Part shown: in pieces, positions 12,424 to 26,482 of the stretch
How the letters are laid out: every line of letters starts with the position of its first letter
How positions within the stretch are numbered: position 1 is the first letter of the stretch
NCBI RefSeq assembly: GCF_021917145.1
Contig: NW_025813792.1
Coordinates: 1 to 64,000, forward strand
Length of the DNA stretch: 64,000 nt
Reading direction: 5' to 3'
Source of the DNA: Hypomesus transpacificus
Taxonomy: Eukaryota; Chordata; Actinopteri; Osmeriformes; Osmeridae
Program-made: the position numbers and the translations under genes
Notes under the pieces: generated by a model
Seen by the model: only the letters and a program-made list of their open reading frames with translations
Database searches by the model: none
Told to the model about the DNA's origin: nothing

Positions 12424-12484
12424 GGTGGGGGTGGGGGGGGGTGGGGGGGGGGGCGGGTGGTGGTTTGGGGGGGGGGGGGGGGGG
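12424..12484 (+). repeat. G-run cluster with quadruplex potential
   Basis: Several runs of 7-16 G separated by one to a few bases, about 750 bp upstream of the shank1 start codon. Confidence 0.85.
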
Positions 12485-13567
12485 AACTAGGGCAGCAGGC
12501 TACACTCCGAAAAAAATAAAAACACGTCAATCACACACATGCAAGGCATGACGTGAAGAGACAGGCTACTGTATGGGATGCTGGACTGTGACCAAAAAAG
12601 AAAACACACCCTATTTGAGAATGCCAGTCAAGCTGACAGCTGTTAGAGAGACAGGAAGGAGCGCTGTCTGGTCAGGACATCAATATGGATTGGTCACGTC
12701 TCATTGGACGTGAGGAAGTGTGCCAAGGCAGCAGATTTGAATGGTGGGGGTGAGGGGCCGAGGGGGGCGAGAGGGAGAGGTACTTGTGGAGTGAGAGAGA
12801 GAGCGATGGTGGAGCGTGTGTGAGGGGAGGGGTTGGGGGGATTAATCCCTAAGGAGCCTATGAGTGACAGGGGCGCTCGGTCTGCACTGTAAGCGGGAGC
12901 TTGTGTGGCACGGTGAGGTGGGGTACCGAGGGGAGGGGAGGAGGGGGGAGGGGGGAGAGGGTAAGTGTTGGACGTTCTCTGTATGCGGAAACTGTTGACA
13001 TGCGAAACTAAAACTGGAGGGTCGGAGCATCTGTACCGAGTCTCAAAGGAAATCAATGAGGCAAAGAACTGGAAGAGAAGTTACAGGGAATTTATAGACG
13101 CTGCAGAGAAGCACCACAGTGACTGGCCTGCACTTTAAAACGATCCAGCAAAGACAACAACAAAAAACGAAATAAGCCTTAAGCTGAAATCCCTGTGAAC
13201 GATCCACACCAAACATGCTCTGAAGACCTCCATGCCTCAACCAAAGTTTGATTCGAACTCGATAATTCTCAAGTTGCACCTGCGACGCTCTGGTGCGTTA
13301 CCGTCATCATTCAGTCAACGAAGAAGGAATGGAAGAGGTTGATTCATGTAGATCGTCATCATCAAATATTTAAGGACTCTGAGTCTGCAACGGGGGAGAT
13401 AAGAGAAGAGGAGGGAAGACCGAGGGGAGACGGGCCAAACGAGCTAACTACTGCGGGGAGGGGGGGAGAGTTGAGAGGGACAAAGGGAGGAGGGGAAAGA
13501 ACCAGGATACACAGAGAGAGAACGAGAACATGGTGCAGATGCATTTAGCATGAAGCAGGGTAATCAG

Positions 13568-13700
13568 ACTTAGAGAGAGAGAGAGAGGGAGAGAGAGGGA
13601 GAGAGAGAGAGGGAGAGAGGGAGAGCGAGCGAGGGAGAGAGAGAGAGAGAGCGAGGGAGAGAGAGAGAGCAACGGAGATAGAGAGGGAGGGAGGGTCAGA
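13568..13700. repeat. (GA)n-rich tract
   Basis: Interrupted GAGA/GGGA microsatellite. Confidence 0.9.
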
Positions 13701-14884
13701 GAGAGATGGCAAGTTGAGTGGTGAAGCTGAAAGTAGTAGTAACATGTTTAAGAAAGAGAAAAGATTAGAAGGAATGCTGCCAAGGAAAGGCCACGGGAAG
13801 ACATCAGCCCCCATTATGGAAACAATTGAAGGATAAAGCCAGAGTAGAATGGAGCAAAGATGAAAGGAGGAAAGTCCCTTGTCCTTTCAATAACCACTAA
13901 AATCACACTTTGTGGTCTGTCCCACTGATTCCCCCCCCCCCCACCCCCCCCCCCCCGGGCTGGCCGAACTGAGAACACAAGAGACAGAGAACAATGACAT
14001 GGCAACGGCTTCTCAGAGGCAGCAGAGTTGAAGAGAGAGACAGCGTTCTCAGAGGAAGCAGTATGGTATGAGACACACACACACGCACACGCACACACAT
14101 ACACACAAACACACACACACACTGACACACGGACACACACTCACACATGACGTAGGCCTGAACTCGACCCGAGACCCAGAAGCCTTGGTGAGGTGAGAAG
14201 TGTTTAGGAGGCGTGTGAGGTCCTGGCATGTGGGGCCAGATGAACAAGCCGAGGTGAAACCCTTAGAAAAACCTGAACAAGGCCGAGCCGAACAATGATG
14301 GGATCAGGTGCGGGGGGTAGGGGGGGGGGGGTGGATTCATCACAGTAACCACGGTAACCACGGTAACCGGGGGACGGAGATGGATGCCCTCCTTAGTGGC
14401 CAGGAAGCAGAAGATGGATGGATGGGGGGGGGGAAGGGGGGAGGCAGTTGCGACAGGACTGCTGATATCTTCATCTCCATCTGTCTTCTCCTGCTTCCTA
14501 AAGAGAGATTAGATGTAGAAGCCCAGTGCTGTTGAGATGCCACAAAGTCACAATGACTTTGGTCTGGTTTGACGACTTCCGCCTGCTCAGAATACTTTGA
14601 GCACAAAGGACGACCCTTCATGTGAATCCACCTCAAGATACAAAATCGAATTCAGATGTGAAATGTTCTTAGAGCTACTCCGTGAATATGTCAGTGATGA
14701 CGTGTGCTTCCTGTGTACACAGGTCCAGGTTCTGTGTCATGGTGGCTCTAGCATGTCATCAGAAGTCTGAACTGAATCATGCAGGGCTTTCTCCACACGC
14801 TGTTGGGTGACTCTCAAGGGAGAGGCCATAAATATGGCCATAGCACGGGGCATTTTTCAGGCCTTAAAGGCACTGACTTCCACT

Positions 14885-14888
<4 letters not shown>

Positions 14889-14957
<69 letters not shown>
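14889..14957. repeat. (CT)n microsatellite
   Basis: Nearly pure CT run of about 68 bp. Confidence 0.95.
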
Positions 14958-14960
<3 letters not shown>

Positions 14961-17900
14961 CTCTCTCCCTATGTAGGACAGTGCATGTGTATAGATATAT
15001 TTTCAGTGTAGCGGTCCCCAGAAAGTAGAATTGGAGATCATCCAAGGAACAGATTGTCCCACTTTTACGTCCTGCAAAAGTGGAGCGGCCAAGTTCTGTC
15101 CTCCATATCCCTCACTCTCTCTCCCTCTCTCTCTCACATTTTCTCTCACTCTTTCCCTCCTACTCTCCCTCTCTTTCTCACTGGGTCTCCATCCTTCAAC
15201 ATCTTTCACACTTAGTATGGAACAGTATGGAACATTCTTGATTATGCTACTGAGAGACACTGACAAGAGAAACACAAGGGAGGTTTGTCTCAAGAAGTGG
15301 CCTATCAGCTGTGTGTATGGGAAGCACCTGCCTCAGAGACAGTTAGGGGGGAGTGGTCAGAAACGCTAGCGCTGTGATGTCACACACTGTCCCTTCAGAC
15401 TGGCCGTGGGGGAGGAGCTAGACCAGCCTGTGTGATGCCCAGTACAGGAAGTCAATAAACACGTATCAACGTTTGACAGATGCATTTGAGGTTGGTAAAT
15501 AAAACAGAAGCTTTGCCAAAGACAGACGGTGAATAAGTAGTGAAACTAAAATCGCATTTTAAATCACAATGAGAGTATGTTTCATTTAGAACGCTGTCAA
15601 AAGTTCTAGAACATTTTGTCATGAATTTCTGGAGGCAGCAATTAGCATACTTCACTTTTAAAGGGGGAAGCAGTCAAGATAGTCTAGATGTCCTCGACAC
15701 TGAGATCAGAATTAATTTATAATGAACACCACTCCTCAAAATACATAAACAAATACTATTGTTACAGTTTTTTACAATCGCTATGACAAGAATGAAACTG
15801 ACTGGAAAAAAAAGATGTGAAAATGGTACACCAGACACTGTACATAAAAACAATCCCTGCTGCCTTAATTAGGCATATAATAACCTGATAAGAGACCTAA
15901 TAGAAACAGGATCAGTCCACATCCTCTCCTGTGATTCTCCTAACCCCTACGGCTGGGAAACCTACATCCGGCCTCTCCGAGAAATAAAACCAATTCATTT
16001 TAATCAAACAGTGTGTAGGATGCTAATCAAACCTCTATTCAAACAAAAATTATATCTAATCATTAATTAACTGCTTGATTAAAATAATTACCCCAGGCTT
16101 TCACTCCCACCGTAAACAAGTAGCGGTCCCTCTGTTCTGCTCTCCTGCTCCATCCTCTCCGGCTCCACCTCACCGAGGGGGATCCTTCTCCTTTTGATTT
16201 GGTCGGCCAACCGGGCCGATGGGCTTTTCAAACCGAGCCCAGGGTCACACCCGTGATAGAGACAGTTCTCACCCAACCAGCTGTCCTGGAAAAGGTTAGC
16301 GAGGAGACGTTTAGTGCCAGACCGCTCGGTTTGGGCCCGGCTGGAGGTCTGGTGCAGATCAAAACCCGCTAGCTCTTTCTCCCCTCAGACTGGGAGTAAA
16401 TGGGTCAGGTGGAATATGTGTTGAAGGCCGTGCTCGCGCTGGGTTTGGGTAAGGGAGGGAGGTTGGATGGGAAGGGGGGGAGAGTGGGGGAGCTTGTGGA
16501 AGGAGGGGGGGGGTAATGTGGGACAGCGAGGAAGGGAGGTAGAGAGGATGTGGAAGAGAAGGTTGGTGTGAAAGAGGGTGGTAGGGTATATTGAGGCAGG
16601 GACCAGGATAGGGAGGGAGGGTCGAGTTCCCGGCCGGTTGAACACATCTCAGCTCAAACATCCCCTCTGCTGTGTCAACTGAAATCCAGTGCTACACACA
16701 ACATCATGAGAGCTTTTAAGCAGACAGACTTTGTCAGAGTGCTCATTATTAAAACTTTGAGTAAGTGCCTTCTCAGAATCTTCTACATCAATTTATTAAC
16801 AGCAAGGGATTTCTTTTTTTCAGTGTCTCTCTTTCAATTCTTATGAGGCAGTGCTGTCATATGAATTCAACACATATAAACATGTATAGTGTATATTGCT
16901 GACTGTCACTGTGCTGCCCGGGTAAAACTCTGGTGATACTGAACCCACACTGAATCTCACTTGACAATAGAAAGATTTAACAACCATTTCAGTCATCAAA
17001 TGGGCCCATAGAAATGAAAACTGATGACTTCATCTCAGGGACTTTTCTGTCACACCGAAATACGGCAGTCAACGTGTCCCTCCCTTTACAGTAATTCACG
17101 CGCTTCGCAAGCGATGAAAAGGGAACAAAATGAAGCTTGTCTTTTACAGTAAGGTTTCGGTGTAGGGTGCAGCGGTTACAGCAGGCTGCTTTATATGCTG
17201 AACCACACAGGAGACGAGGCAGCACCCTGCCCGGCACCCTCCTCTCCTGAAAAGCTCTGACAGAGAGCACATTAAAATGCCACGGAACGAGCGATTGAAC
17301 TTCAAAAGGGGCTCGGCTGGAGGATTCCCACTGTTTCACTTCCACAGAGGAGGGAGAGAAACACAGTCGGACGGACAGGCAGGCAGGCAGGCAGGCAGGC
17401 AGACAGACAGACGGCCGGAGGGCCGGAGGCACCAAGTACCTTATCCGGGGGCACATCACAAGGACAGGGGTGTATTTTTCCTCGTAGATCTCATCATCCC
17501 TGAGCTCTCAGACTGAACACCCAGGTGAAAGTACGCCGTGTATGGCCGGCTGGCCATTAGGGGCTAGACCGTTGCAATCGAACTGACTGAACTCCCAGCC
17601 ACGACAGGGTCGGAGACCCATCACGAACGTACTGTGTCCGTTTGCCTCAGAGCCCCAATCCAAGTGACAGATTCACTTAGCGGTGTTTGTCTGTGTGGAC
17701 CAAAGGGTTCTCGTAGCAAACCAGAGCCAACAAGGTGGTCGTTCCACCCGTCAGACACGGATGACGAGAGCAGGGCCCGTTTGACGTCTGCGGGGGGGGG
17801 GGGGGGGCTGTGAGATGGGCCTGTCTGCTCTACTTAAGGGTTCCTCTTAACTGATTAGTGGTGTGATTCACCGACGGACACCTCTACTTCAGGACCAAGG

Positions 17901-18546
17901 CTCTCATAGCAGAGGCTAGATAATCTCACACCTCTCTGGTCTCTTCTGTCACCGACGCCTTCAGACAAGCGTGAAACATTTCAGTCGCTCAGAAAACACT
18001 TCCTGGAGACATTGACCGAATAAATTGGACGGGCCTTCATTAAATCTCGAGAAGTTTATGAAATATCTTTGTTGTCGTCGCTTTTAGTTCTTCAGCCAGG
18101 CTACTTTGCAGCAGATTAGCAGGCTGCATTTGCATGGCTTACAGAAATCCTCAGAGATGTCCCTAAGGGGCTGTCCGGTGTTCTACAGTGTGAAAAGAGT
18201 GCAGAGTCAGGAGGGCCAGAAGTTCCTTTGTGTTCCACCTTTTAATGAGTGTCGCAAAGGGAAGACAACAACAGGAAGGCTCATTAACATGGACATCTGA
18301 AGAAGCTTGATATTTTTTCATGCAAATCCTTTCTCGAGGCTCGTCATTAACGGCATTTAGTTAACATAACAGGTAGGGAGACGCGCGTTCCATCTGTGGG
18401 GCACTCAGGACTGCAGCACTTCTAAACGATTGTCTGAGTGTACAAGTGACAGTGTGTGTTCACCAATGTGTGTTAACGAGTGACTGTGCATCTGTTTGTA
18501 TGCACATTTTGATGGACTTGTGTGTGTGTGAATCGGTGTGTGTGCA

Positions 18547-18577
<31 letters not shown>

Positions 18578-19441
18578 CTGGTACCCCTGTCTGCAGAGGC
18601 CCAGTTAAAATCCCCCCCTTGGGAGTGAATTAGGCGATATTGTTGTGCAGATTCTGTATCTTGCTGTTCAGAGCAAATCTCTGTGCTTCTATGTCTTCAC
18701 TCTCATGTTCTGTAGTAGCCGGCCAGCCGCTGAGAACATTCTCAACATGGCTTCCTCTTCTCCCCCACTTAAACCTCAGGAGACCCACTGCAGCACATAC
18801 TGTAGCTACCATAGTTACCTCTGCTACACACTGACCTCTCCATTCCTACTCTGCTGTACTCTCAAATGACAGGGTGGGCGGAGACCAAAAGGACCGTTTT
18901 CATAAACATTCCCCTTGAGACTCGGGTAATCACAATCCATAGGTTTTCTCCCAGCGAGTCTAATGAATCGCAGTTCCTCATGACACGCACTCTTTCTTTG
19001 GGATCCCTCCATCCCGTCAAGGTTCGGATGGGTTCATTGCACAGTCGTTGATCCATCTGAAGGGGTGTCGAATGAATGGTTCTGTGTTGAAGGGTGAAGG
19101 GGGCGTAGATCTAGCCGCTGCCCATCTTCTCCAGATTGTTCCCAGTGAAGATGCGTCCCCAGAGGAGGACACACAGAGGGAGGACGCTATTGGTCCAGAG
19201 CACTGGCTGCTGGCAACATGGGCCGCCGACCAGAGCATGCGATGCCTAGAGAGGCCCAGCAAAGCCAATTACTCCCTATCTATAAGATCAAAGCGTTCCC
19301 CTTTGCGGCTTGCGAACGTGCCCCTCACAGTGTGAATCGTTGGTGCGCAACTCATTTCACCGTTGTCAACCTCTGGCACACTTTCATGTGCCTCGCGAAC
19401 ATCACATGTTCCGCAGTGCAGGCCTTGACCCCAGATACCGT

Positions 19442-19472
<31 letters not shown>

Positions 19473-19917
19473 TGCATGCAAATGAGCTGAAATGATTCAA
19501 CTCACTCCTCTTTGTTTTCGGCTGGGTTGTTTGGGTGGTAATGCAGGGTTTATGGTAAGTGGTGGTCACGGATGCTTTGTCATAGGAACTGCTTTTGACA
19601 GTGGTGCCGGGACCATTAACAATTGAGCTAGGGTTGCAGTTGTGTGTGGAATGTCTTCAATCAGGTGAGTATAATTTAGCTAAATTATTTCAGCAACTCA
19701 GAACAAATGATGGCTGCCCACTAGCTTCACGACATCATAGCTGGCCTTGTGTTTAGGGATAGTGGTCATGTGGTTTTACACAGTAAGGTAGAGCCCTCAA
19801 AATGACACCCTGGAGATGGGCACATTAAGGGAAATAGCAACGCGAATGCCCTGGCCACTATGACATGAACACAGTACATATAATAGGGGGTTTGCTACGT
19901 GTCAGCCGTGACGCTAG

Positions 19918-20121
19918 TGGGCGGGTGGGGGGTGGGGGGGTCTGGTGGGTGGGGGGTAGGGGGGTGGGGGTAGGGGGGTGGGGGGTTCTGGTGGGTGGGG
20001 GGGTCTGGTGGGTGGGGGGTAGGGGGGTGGGGGGGTCTGGTGGGTGGGGGGGTCTGGTGGGTGGGGGGTAGGGGGTGGGGGGGTCTGGTGGGTGGGGGGG
20101 TCTGGTGGGTGGGGGGGGTGT
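19918..20121 (+). repeat. G-rich minisatellite (TGGTGGGTGGGGGG unit)
   Basis: About 200 bp of alternating GGTGGGTGGGGGGTAGGGG and GGGTCTGGT units. The array is strongly strand-asymmetric, with C only in the TCT spacers. Confidence 0.95.
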
Positions 20122-21608
20122 GTGTAGCGAGAGAAACATCAGGTAACGACAACCAACTAACACAGGAAACATGTGACATCAGGTGTTGATGAGCTGTTGT
20201 CTGATATCCTTCACATCTCTGCTTCATCAGCCTTACCTTCATCAACACCCCCATCCATATGTTAGTTCCTGTCAGAGTCATGTTGACTTATATTTTGCTT
20301 CCAATCAGGGCAGCAGTATTTATACCTTGCATTGGTTGTCTGGAATTGGAATATTAAGTCAACCTCCCACCAACCTTCACATCTTTTTTTTCTTCCCTGT
20401 AGGCTATTATTGGCTCTGTACTACTTTTCAACTGGATTCAGAAAACTATCTCACACGTTGTTCAGTGTGGTAGGCAATAGGTTTACCCACAAAACCCTGT
20501 GAACTATGCACCAGTTGTGAACATCTTGTTCACCAGATTATCATCAACCTTTGGTTTAAGTGGCCTCAGTGCGTGAACTTTCATTTGCTCGAAATCAATT
20601 ATTCACACGAAAAAAGAAAGCCCATTTATTTGGCTTCACCTCCATTCACTGCACGGAGCAGGCACTTTGAGCTTCGCTTAATACGCTGATTGTACCTTGT
20701 GCATGGTAGACAGTTAAGTGGACAATAAAAGCGAGCGGTTAGCCTTGATGGAAAAAAAAAACCCTGTCCCGGGATCGGCTCCTAAGTGATGTGCTCTATT
20801 ACACGAGTGCTTTGCTTTAAAGCGTCTGAGATCGCGTTGTTCCTCGTCTGTCCCACTTAGCTGGGCGTCCGATCTCCATAAAACATGTGAACAGGAGCCC
20901 TCCAGCCCCACTCAGGCACCCTCCACACAGCGCTGACGACAGCCCTCCCCCCACCAGCACACTGATTCTCACTCCGTGTGAGACAGATGCGTTGCTAACT
21001 TCTTCTTTGTCGAATCGTGCTTTCTTATTTGCAACTTCGCCTGACTCTAAAGAGTTCATATGAGGTCTCCCAGCTGCCGTGCATTGTGTAAGACGGTCAT
21101 CTTAACTGTTACTTCCTCATCACTCTTGACTTGTGACTTCTAGCTCTTTCCTGTGTTTCTCACACAAGCTTCTCTGTCACTCGCACCCTCAGCATTAACC
21201 TGTCCAGTCTCAAAACAGCTGCAGCACCAACAGGAGTTGCCTCGTTTAAACAGCAGCACTCTCTGACCAGGAGAAACGAGGGAAATACATGTTTATGAAA
21301 GGCACAGTGAAGAGTTAAATACCTTCCTCCTGAGCGGGTCCCTCGGTTTTTTGTGTTGCTCCTCTTTGTATCCGCAGTGACCTCCTTCACAAAACCATAA
21401 GTAGAGACCAAGCTTGGAAGAGAGGAGAAGATCCAGTTGGGGAAAAAAGGATGAAAGATAAGGGGGGTGAAAAGAAAAAAGAAAATGAATGTCCTGTCTC
21501 TTTCAATATCACATGTTCTTGTCCCCCAACTCTGTGAATGTGCACCAGTAGGATCCGGAGCAGCACAGCTTAGCAACCTCCAACACTAGGGGGGTCTGAC
21601 AACCTCTG

Positions 21609-21616
<8 letters not shown>

Positions 21617-21704
<88 letters not shown>

Positions 21705-21717
21705 CCTCCCTCCCTCC

Positions 21718-21742
<25 letters not shown>
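21617..21742. repeat. (CT)n microsatellite with a CCCT core
   Basis: About 85 bp of CT, then a short (CCCT)n block, then CT again. Confidence 0.95.
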
Positions 21743-21752
<10 letters not shown>

Positions 21753-22189
21753 CTTCTCCCTTCTCTCTCTCCCTCCCCCTCTCTTTCTCTCACACACTCA
21801 CACACACATCCGTTCACCTACTCAACCCCGTCTGTAGCTCTCTCTAGCTCTCCTTTGCACACACACTCACACATCCACACGCACACACAAACACACACTC
21901 TAATGCACTCTCCATTCAAACAGCCCTGCTCTCTATCTCCCTCCCTCTCCACTGCTGGCAAATTGATCTCTCCCTCACTCCCTCTATCCCTCCACTCTCC
22001 TCCCTCATACATTTCCTTCAGCCCCCCCCCCCACCTCACACCCCTTGCAGCTCTTGTTACTCTAGTTCTCTCCCTCTCTCCCTCTTTCTTTTTTCACAGA
22101 GGAATGAATTTCCCTCATGCCCCCCCCCCCTAATATTCCACACTCCATGTCTTTGTCGCTCACCATCCATCCTCCCTCCATCTCTCTTT

Positions 22190-22292
<103 letters not shown>

Positions 22293-23526
22293 ATTCTGTT
22301 GATCCCATGATATGATACCTCCCTCCCACCCTCCCTCCCATGCTCCACATTGTCAGCAGCAGCTTGGGTAAGTCCATCTCCATCTCTGCTCGTCTCCTAC
22401 TGTAGCTAAAAGAACATCCAAAAAATAGGCAGTGGGCTCCTTCCATTGATGAAATCCTAAAGGTTATTCTCCACCAACACCCCCCCCCCCCCCGCCTCCA
22501 CATACAAACACAAACTATCTCAACACCTCTCTAGTGGGGGAAAAAGAAAAAGACTGTTTTGTGTGATCTCTGCTCTGGTGGTGAGTGCTGTGAGAGAGGT
22601 GCGTGGATATCATTAACATCTGTGTCCCAATGGACCGTGGCTTGCGCTGAGATCTAAAGCTGTGTCACCTATCGCTGGTTCACTTCTGATTAGTGTTGAC
22701 ACACAGGTGGGGGGCAGGTAGCTGGCAGGAAGGGAGCCGTGGAAGCTGCTACTCTTCTGGGCCATTCTGACAAACTGTCACGTGTGACATCATCCGTGCA
22801 ACTGACCTTGAAACTCCAACCGACAGCGGACGAATTCAGCAATCCGTGGAGAATGAACCATGAACGTGGTTGACGGGATTGTAAACCATGTTCTGAAAGC
22901 ATTGTTGACGCTTGTAGGTTTGGATTCCTAGAAGAGGAGGTTGGGCAATCGTCTTGTTTGTCGAACGGAAATCTGAGGTCGGAGTTGGGGTTATTTGTAT
23001 TTCTCAGGATGGTGTAACACCAGGACGGCTGGACGACAGTCACTTGTGAGGTTTTGGGCTGAGCGCATTTTTTCTATGATAACGCATGTTGCAGTGAGTC
23101 ATACACATCTAGAGGAGCTTCCCCTATCTGTTCTCTCCAGGCTAGTTTCAGCCTACTGTTTACTGCACTACAGCCCAGCCTGAGTGTGCTCTTAGGGGTT
23201 GAATTTCCCCGCTCCCTGCATCTCACAACAGTGTAGTGCAGCACATTCACCTTCACTTCAGAGGTGCATTGTCGTTAGCTCTGTTTAGGCTGTCCTGTGT
23301 CCCGCTTCTGAGAGGAGCTTCGCCTCCAAGGTTAACCCTGCTGCTGCTGGAGGGAGGAGGAAGAACTGGGTCACGGGCTGATGGAGGAGAGGAAGGATCT
23401 GTGTATGTGTGTGTGTGTGTGTTGTCTGTTGAAAGTGAGAACTAGAGCAATAAAGAATAAAGGAAATGAGTAATAGAGAAGGAATAAGAGAAAGGGAGGG
23501 GGGAAGGGACAGAGAGAAAAGGATGG

Positions 23527-23530
<4 letters not shown>

Positions 23531-23569
<39 letters not shown>
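23531..23569. repeat. (GA)n microsatellite
   Basis: Pure GA run of about 39 bp. Confidence 0.95.
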
Positions 23570-23573
<4 letters not shown>

Positions 23574-26482
23574 TATAAGTGTGTGAGAACAAAAAAAGCA
23601 TTGAAAGGGGGGTAAAGACCTGAAAATTAATTAAAGTGTAGAACACACAAACCATTTTTACAGTCAGTAGATATAATTTCTTGCTCAAAGCCATTGATAA
23701 AGCACAAGAAGCGAGGCAGTGGTGTGCTCTAGTGGCCAACATGGGAACTGCGAGGACAGAAGGCTTCTATTAGAGACTAAATGGTGGAAGTTTTACTTGT
23801 AACATAAAAACAGAAATTACATTTCAACAAGAATGATGAGAATCTGGTGCATTTTGGTTTGCATTTCAAGTAATGGGTGTCAATTCGCACATTGCTGGAG
23901 AACTTTGCAACAGTTTGACCACAGCTTCTAGTTTCAGAATTAGCATGAAACCACAAACCATGCGGAAACATTTGATGGCAATAATTAACCTCAACCAAGA
24001 AAGTACTGAGAACAACTCTTACACTGGCAGTGAAATGTTTCTGCAGCTACCAGAAATGATAGTTCATTCTATCTATGGTTTACAGCAAGAAATAATCCCA
24101 ATAACATTACCGTTTACATATTACATACTCCCCGACTTCCTTAAATTAAGTAATAACATGTCCATAACAGACAATGAAGAGCTGGGTGATTATGCAACAG
24201 GATTGGACACCCATCAGATTCTAAGAAGGAAGGAAATATAAGAATGGTCCCAAGAATTTGCTGTGAAACCATGACAACACAACGCCTGCCACCTTTCTTT
24301 CTGCAGACACACCCGATTGTACTGAGTAAGCCTAACACCTTTTTCTGAATTGTTCAAACCATTCCATACCAACAACTTTCTCACAGTAGCTTCGGGGCAT
24401 GATTAGTCATCACACCACAAATACATGTGTCATGTCAGACAAATGAAACCAAGTTTGGGCTTTGCATCTTATGGTCAAGAAGGAAGTGTTTGAACTGACC
24501 CATAATGTGTTCACAATTTTCGCACAGAATTCAGAGCTGAGAAAACTCAAACTACGGTACATTTAAGTTCTAATCATTTTCTTATAATTGTAACGCTTAA
24601 GGTTTATATGTACATGTTGATTTTTATAACTTGAAATATTTCTTGAGCATGCAGTCTCTTGGGTAAAATAATGATGCTTCAACAGAAAACTCTGCTGAGA
24701 AAGAGTGAAGAAAACACTGTGAAATCAGGTTTCTGTTCCAGAATTATAATTCCGTAAACAAACTGTGCTCACTGACACTAAGTGATGAGCCTCCTTGGAC
24801 ACGGGTGCTGTGATCTTGTTTGACTTCCTCAATGTCTCACTGTCCCTGAACCTCCACAGCAGCTCCTTCAAATTCAGTCTGCCCTCACATATCAATCAGC
24901 CTCAGCCCAGTCCGGACAGAGTCAGAGATGGGTGTGACAAACCAGCTCTTCTTAATACCAGGTATGCTGATTTAATCCAAAAATTGCATGCTTCTGTGCT
25001 CTCTGCTTTGTGGGTTCAATTATTATTTAGCTAATCAGCTCTTGTGACATCAGCAAACACAACACTGTCAGTTTCTAAACCAGCAAGATTGATTTGTGCA
25101 AATCACAACCAAGTGTCTCTTTTTAGGAGTAAAGGAAAGATACAGGATAGGCTAACCATGCAAAGTCAACCAAACAAGCCAGAAGGGTAGCCTACAAGAA
25201 TACAAGAGCAGAATAGAAATGAGTAAATATGAACCTCAAACAGAAGGTCCAAATATGGGAAGATAAAGGTTATTCCAGAGTAATCCGGTTTCTACTCTAT
25301 TTCTACTGTTCTCTATTTATTTCACAGAATATTACCTTATTACGGCAGTTTGAAGTTGTTACTTGATAAGATGTTGTGAAGATAACATGAAAGAATGCAG
25401 ACACGTCTGATTTGGTTTTCCATATAATTTACATTTAAGGAGAAAGGTGTAACAGGTGTCAAAAATATAAAGCACATTATTAGGACAATTACAATTACAA
25501 TTCTACAATCCCGATCATAAAAAAACTGGTGTGTTTGGAGATTCACAGTCTTCTATCACAGTCTTCGTACTGTACTGTGATATTTTGTGATCAGGTAACG
25601 AGATGGCCATGAAGAATTTGGCATTTTGGATTGTAATGATAAAGAAATGAAAAACAAAACTAACATGAGTCATACAATTATAAAAATCACATGAAAACAA
25701 AGTCTAAATTATATTTTACAGGCTATAATATATATTATCCTCATATTGAAAATTTGCCTCTATGTTCTTTGTGCGCATTAAACATAATTGAAAAGCTTTG
25801 AAGTAGGACTAAGTGACATTTGAACTAATATAGAACTTATTGGTTGGGTGGAATAGTAATTTCGTATCATTACTTTTTTTTATGAAAAAATTGAGAGGAT
25901 TTTCATAAACTATTGAACTCGCCCAAGATTAAAATATCTATTTCTGTCACAAACCGCTCTTTTTGTTGTGTTTTTAATAGTCCTTGTGCATGATTTCTGT
26001 AAGAAATATATATTTATTTGAGATTTTCTGAATTTATGTGACATTTATAATGAAAAATTAAATAACATTTGCCAAAATAGGTACATAGAATAATAAAGTA
26101 TACCTAATTGTTTCAACCACCATGCATCCCATTCAATTCAGTAAAAATAAGATTTAACCCTCTGGTCAAAGCTGCCCGGTGTATTCCTAAATACGTTTAG
26201 AACGTTGACTATGATAAGTAGGTATAAACAACAATTGACTCATGATACAATGTTGGTGAAACTTGGATAAACTCTGTATGTAGCTCTACTGTATTTACTG
26301 TTTCTAAAAACTATGGGTGGTATACATACATATGCACACATTTAAAATAAAGAAATAACCCTGATTCAAACTTCTCCATAAAGAAGCTCTCACTACGGGT
26401 TCTCTAAAGGGTTCTCTAAAGAACCTTATCTAAGTCAGATAGAACCATACAGAACTCCAAACAGCATCGGAAAGAGCTGAAA

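Noticed and set aside
23873..24241. 122-residue frame in the gene-poor region
   Set aside because: Low-information composition, no motif, and no neighbouring exon in a matching phase.
24795..25034. 79-residue frame with a possible splice donor
   Set aside because: No recognisable domain, no partner exon and no family match; treated as noise.
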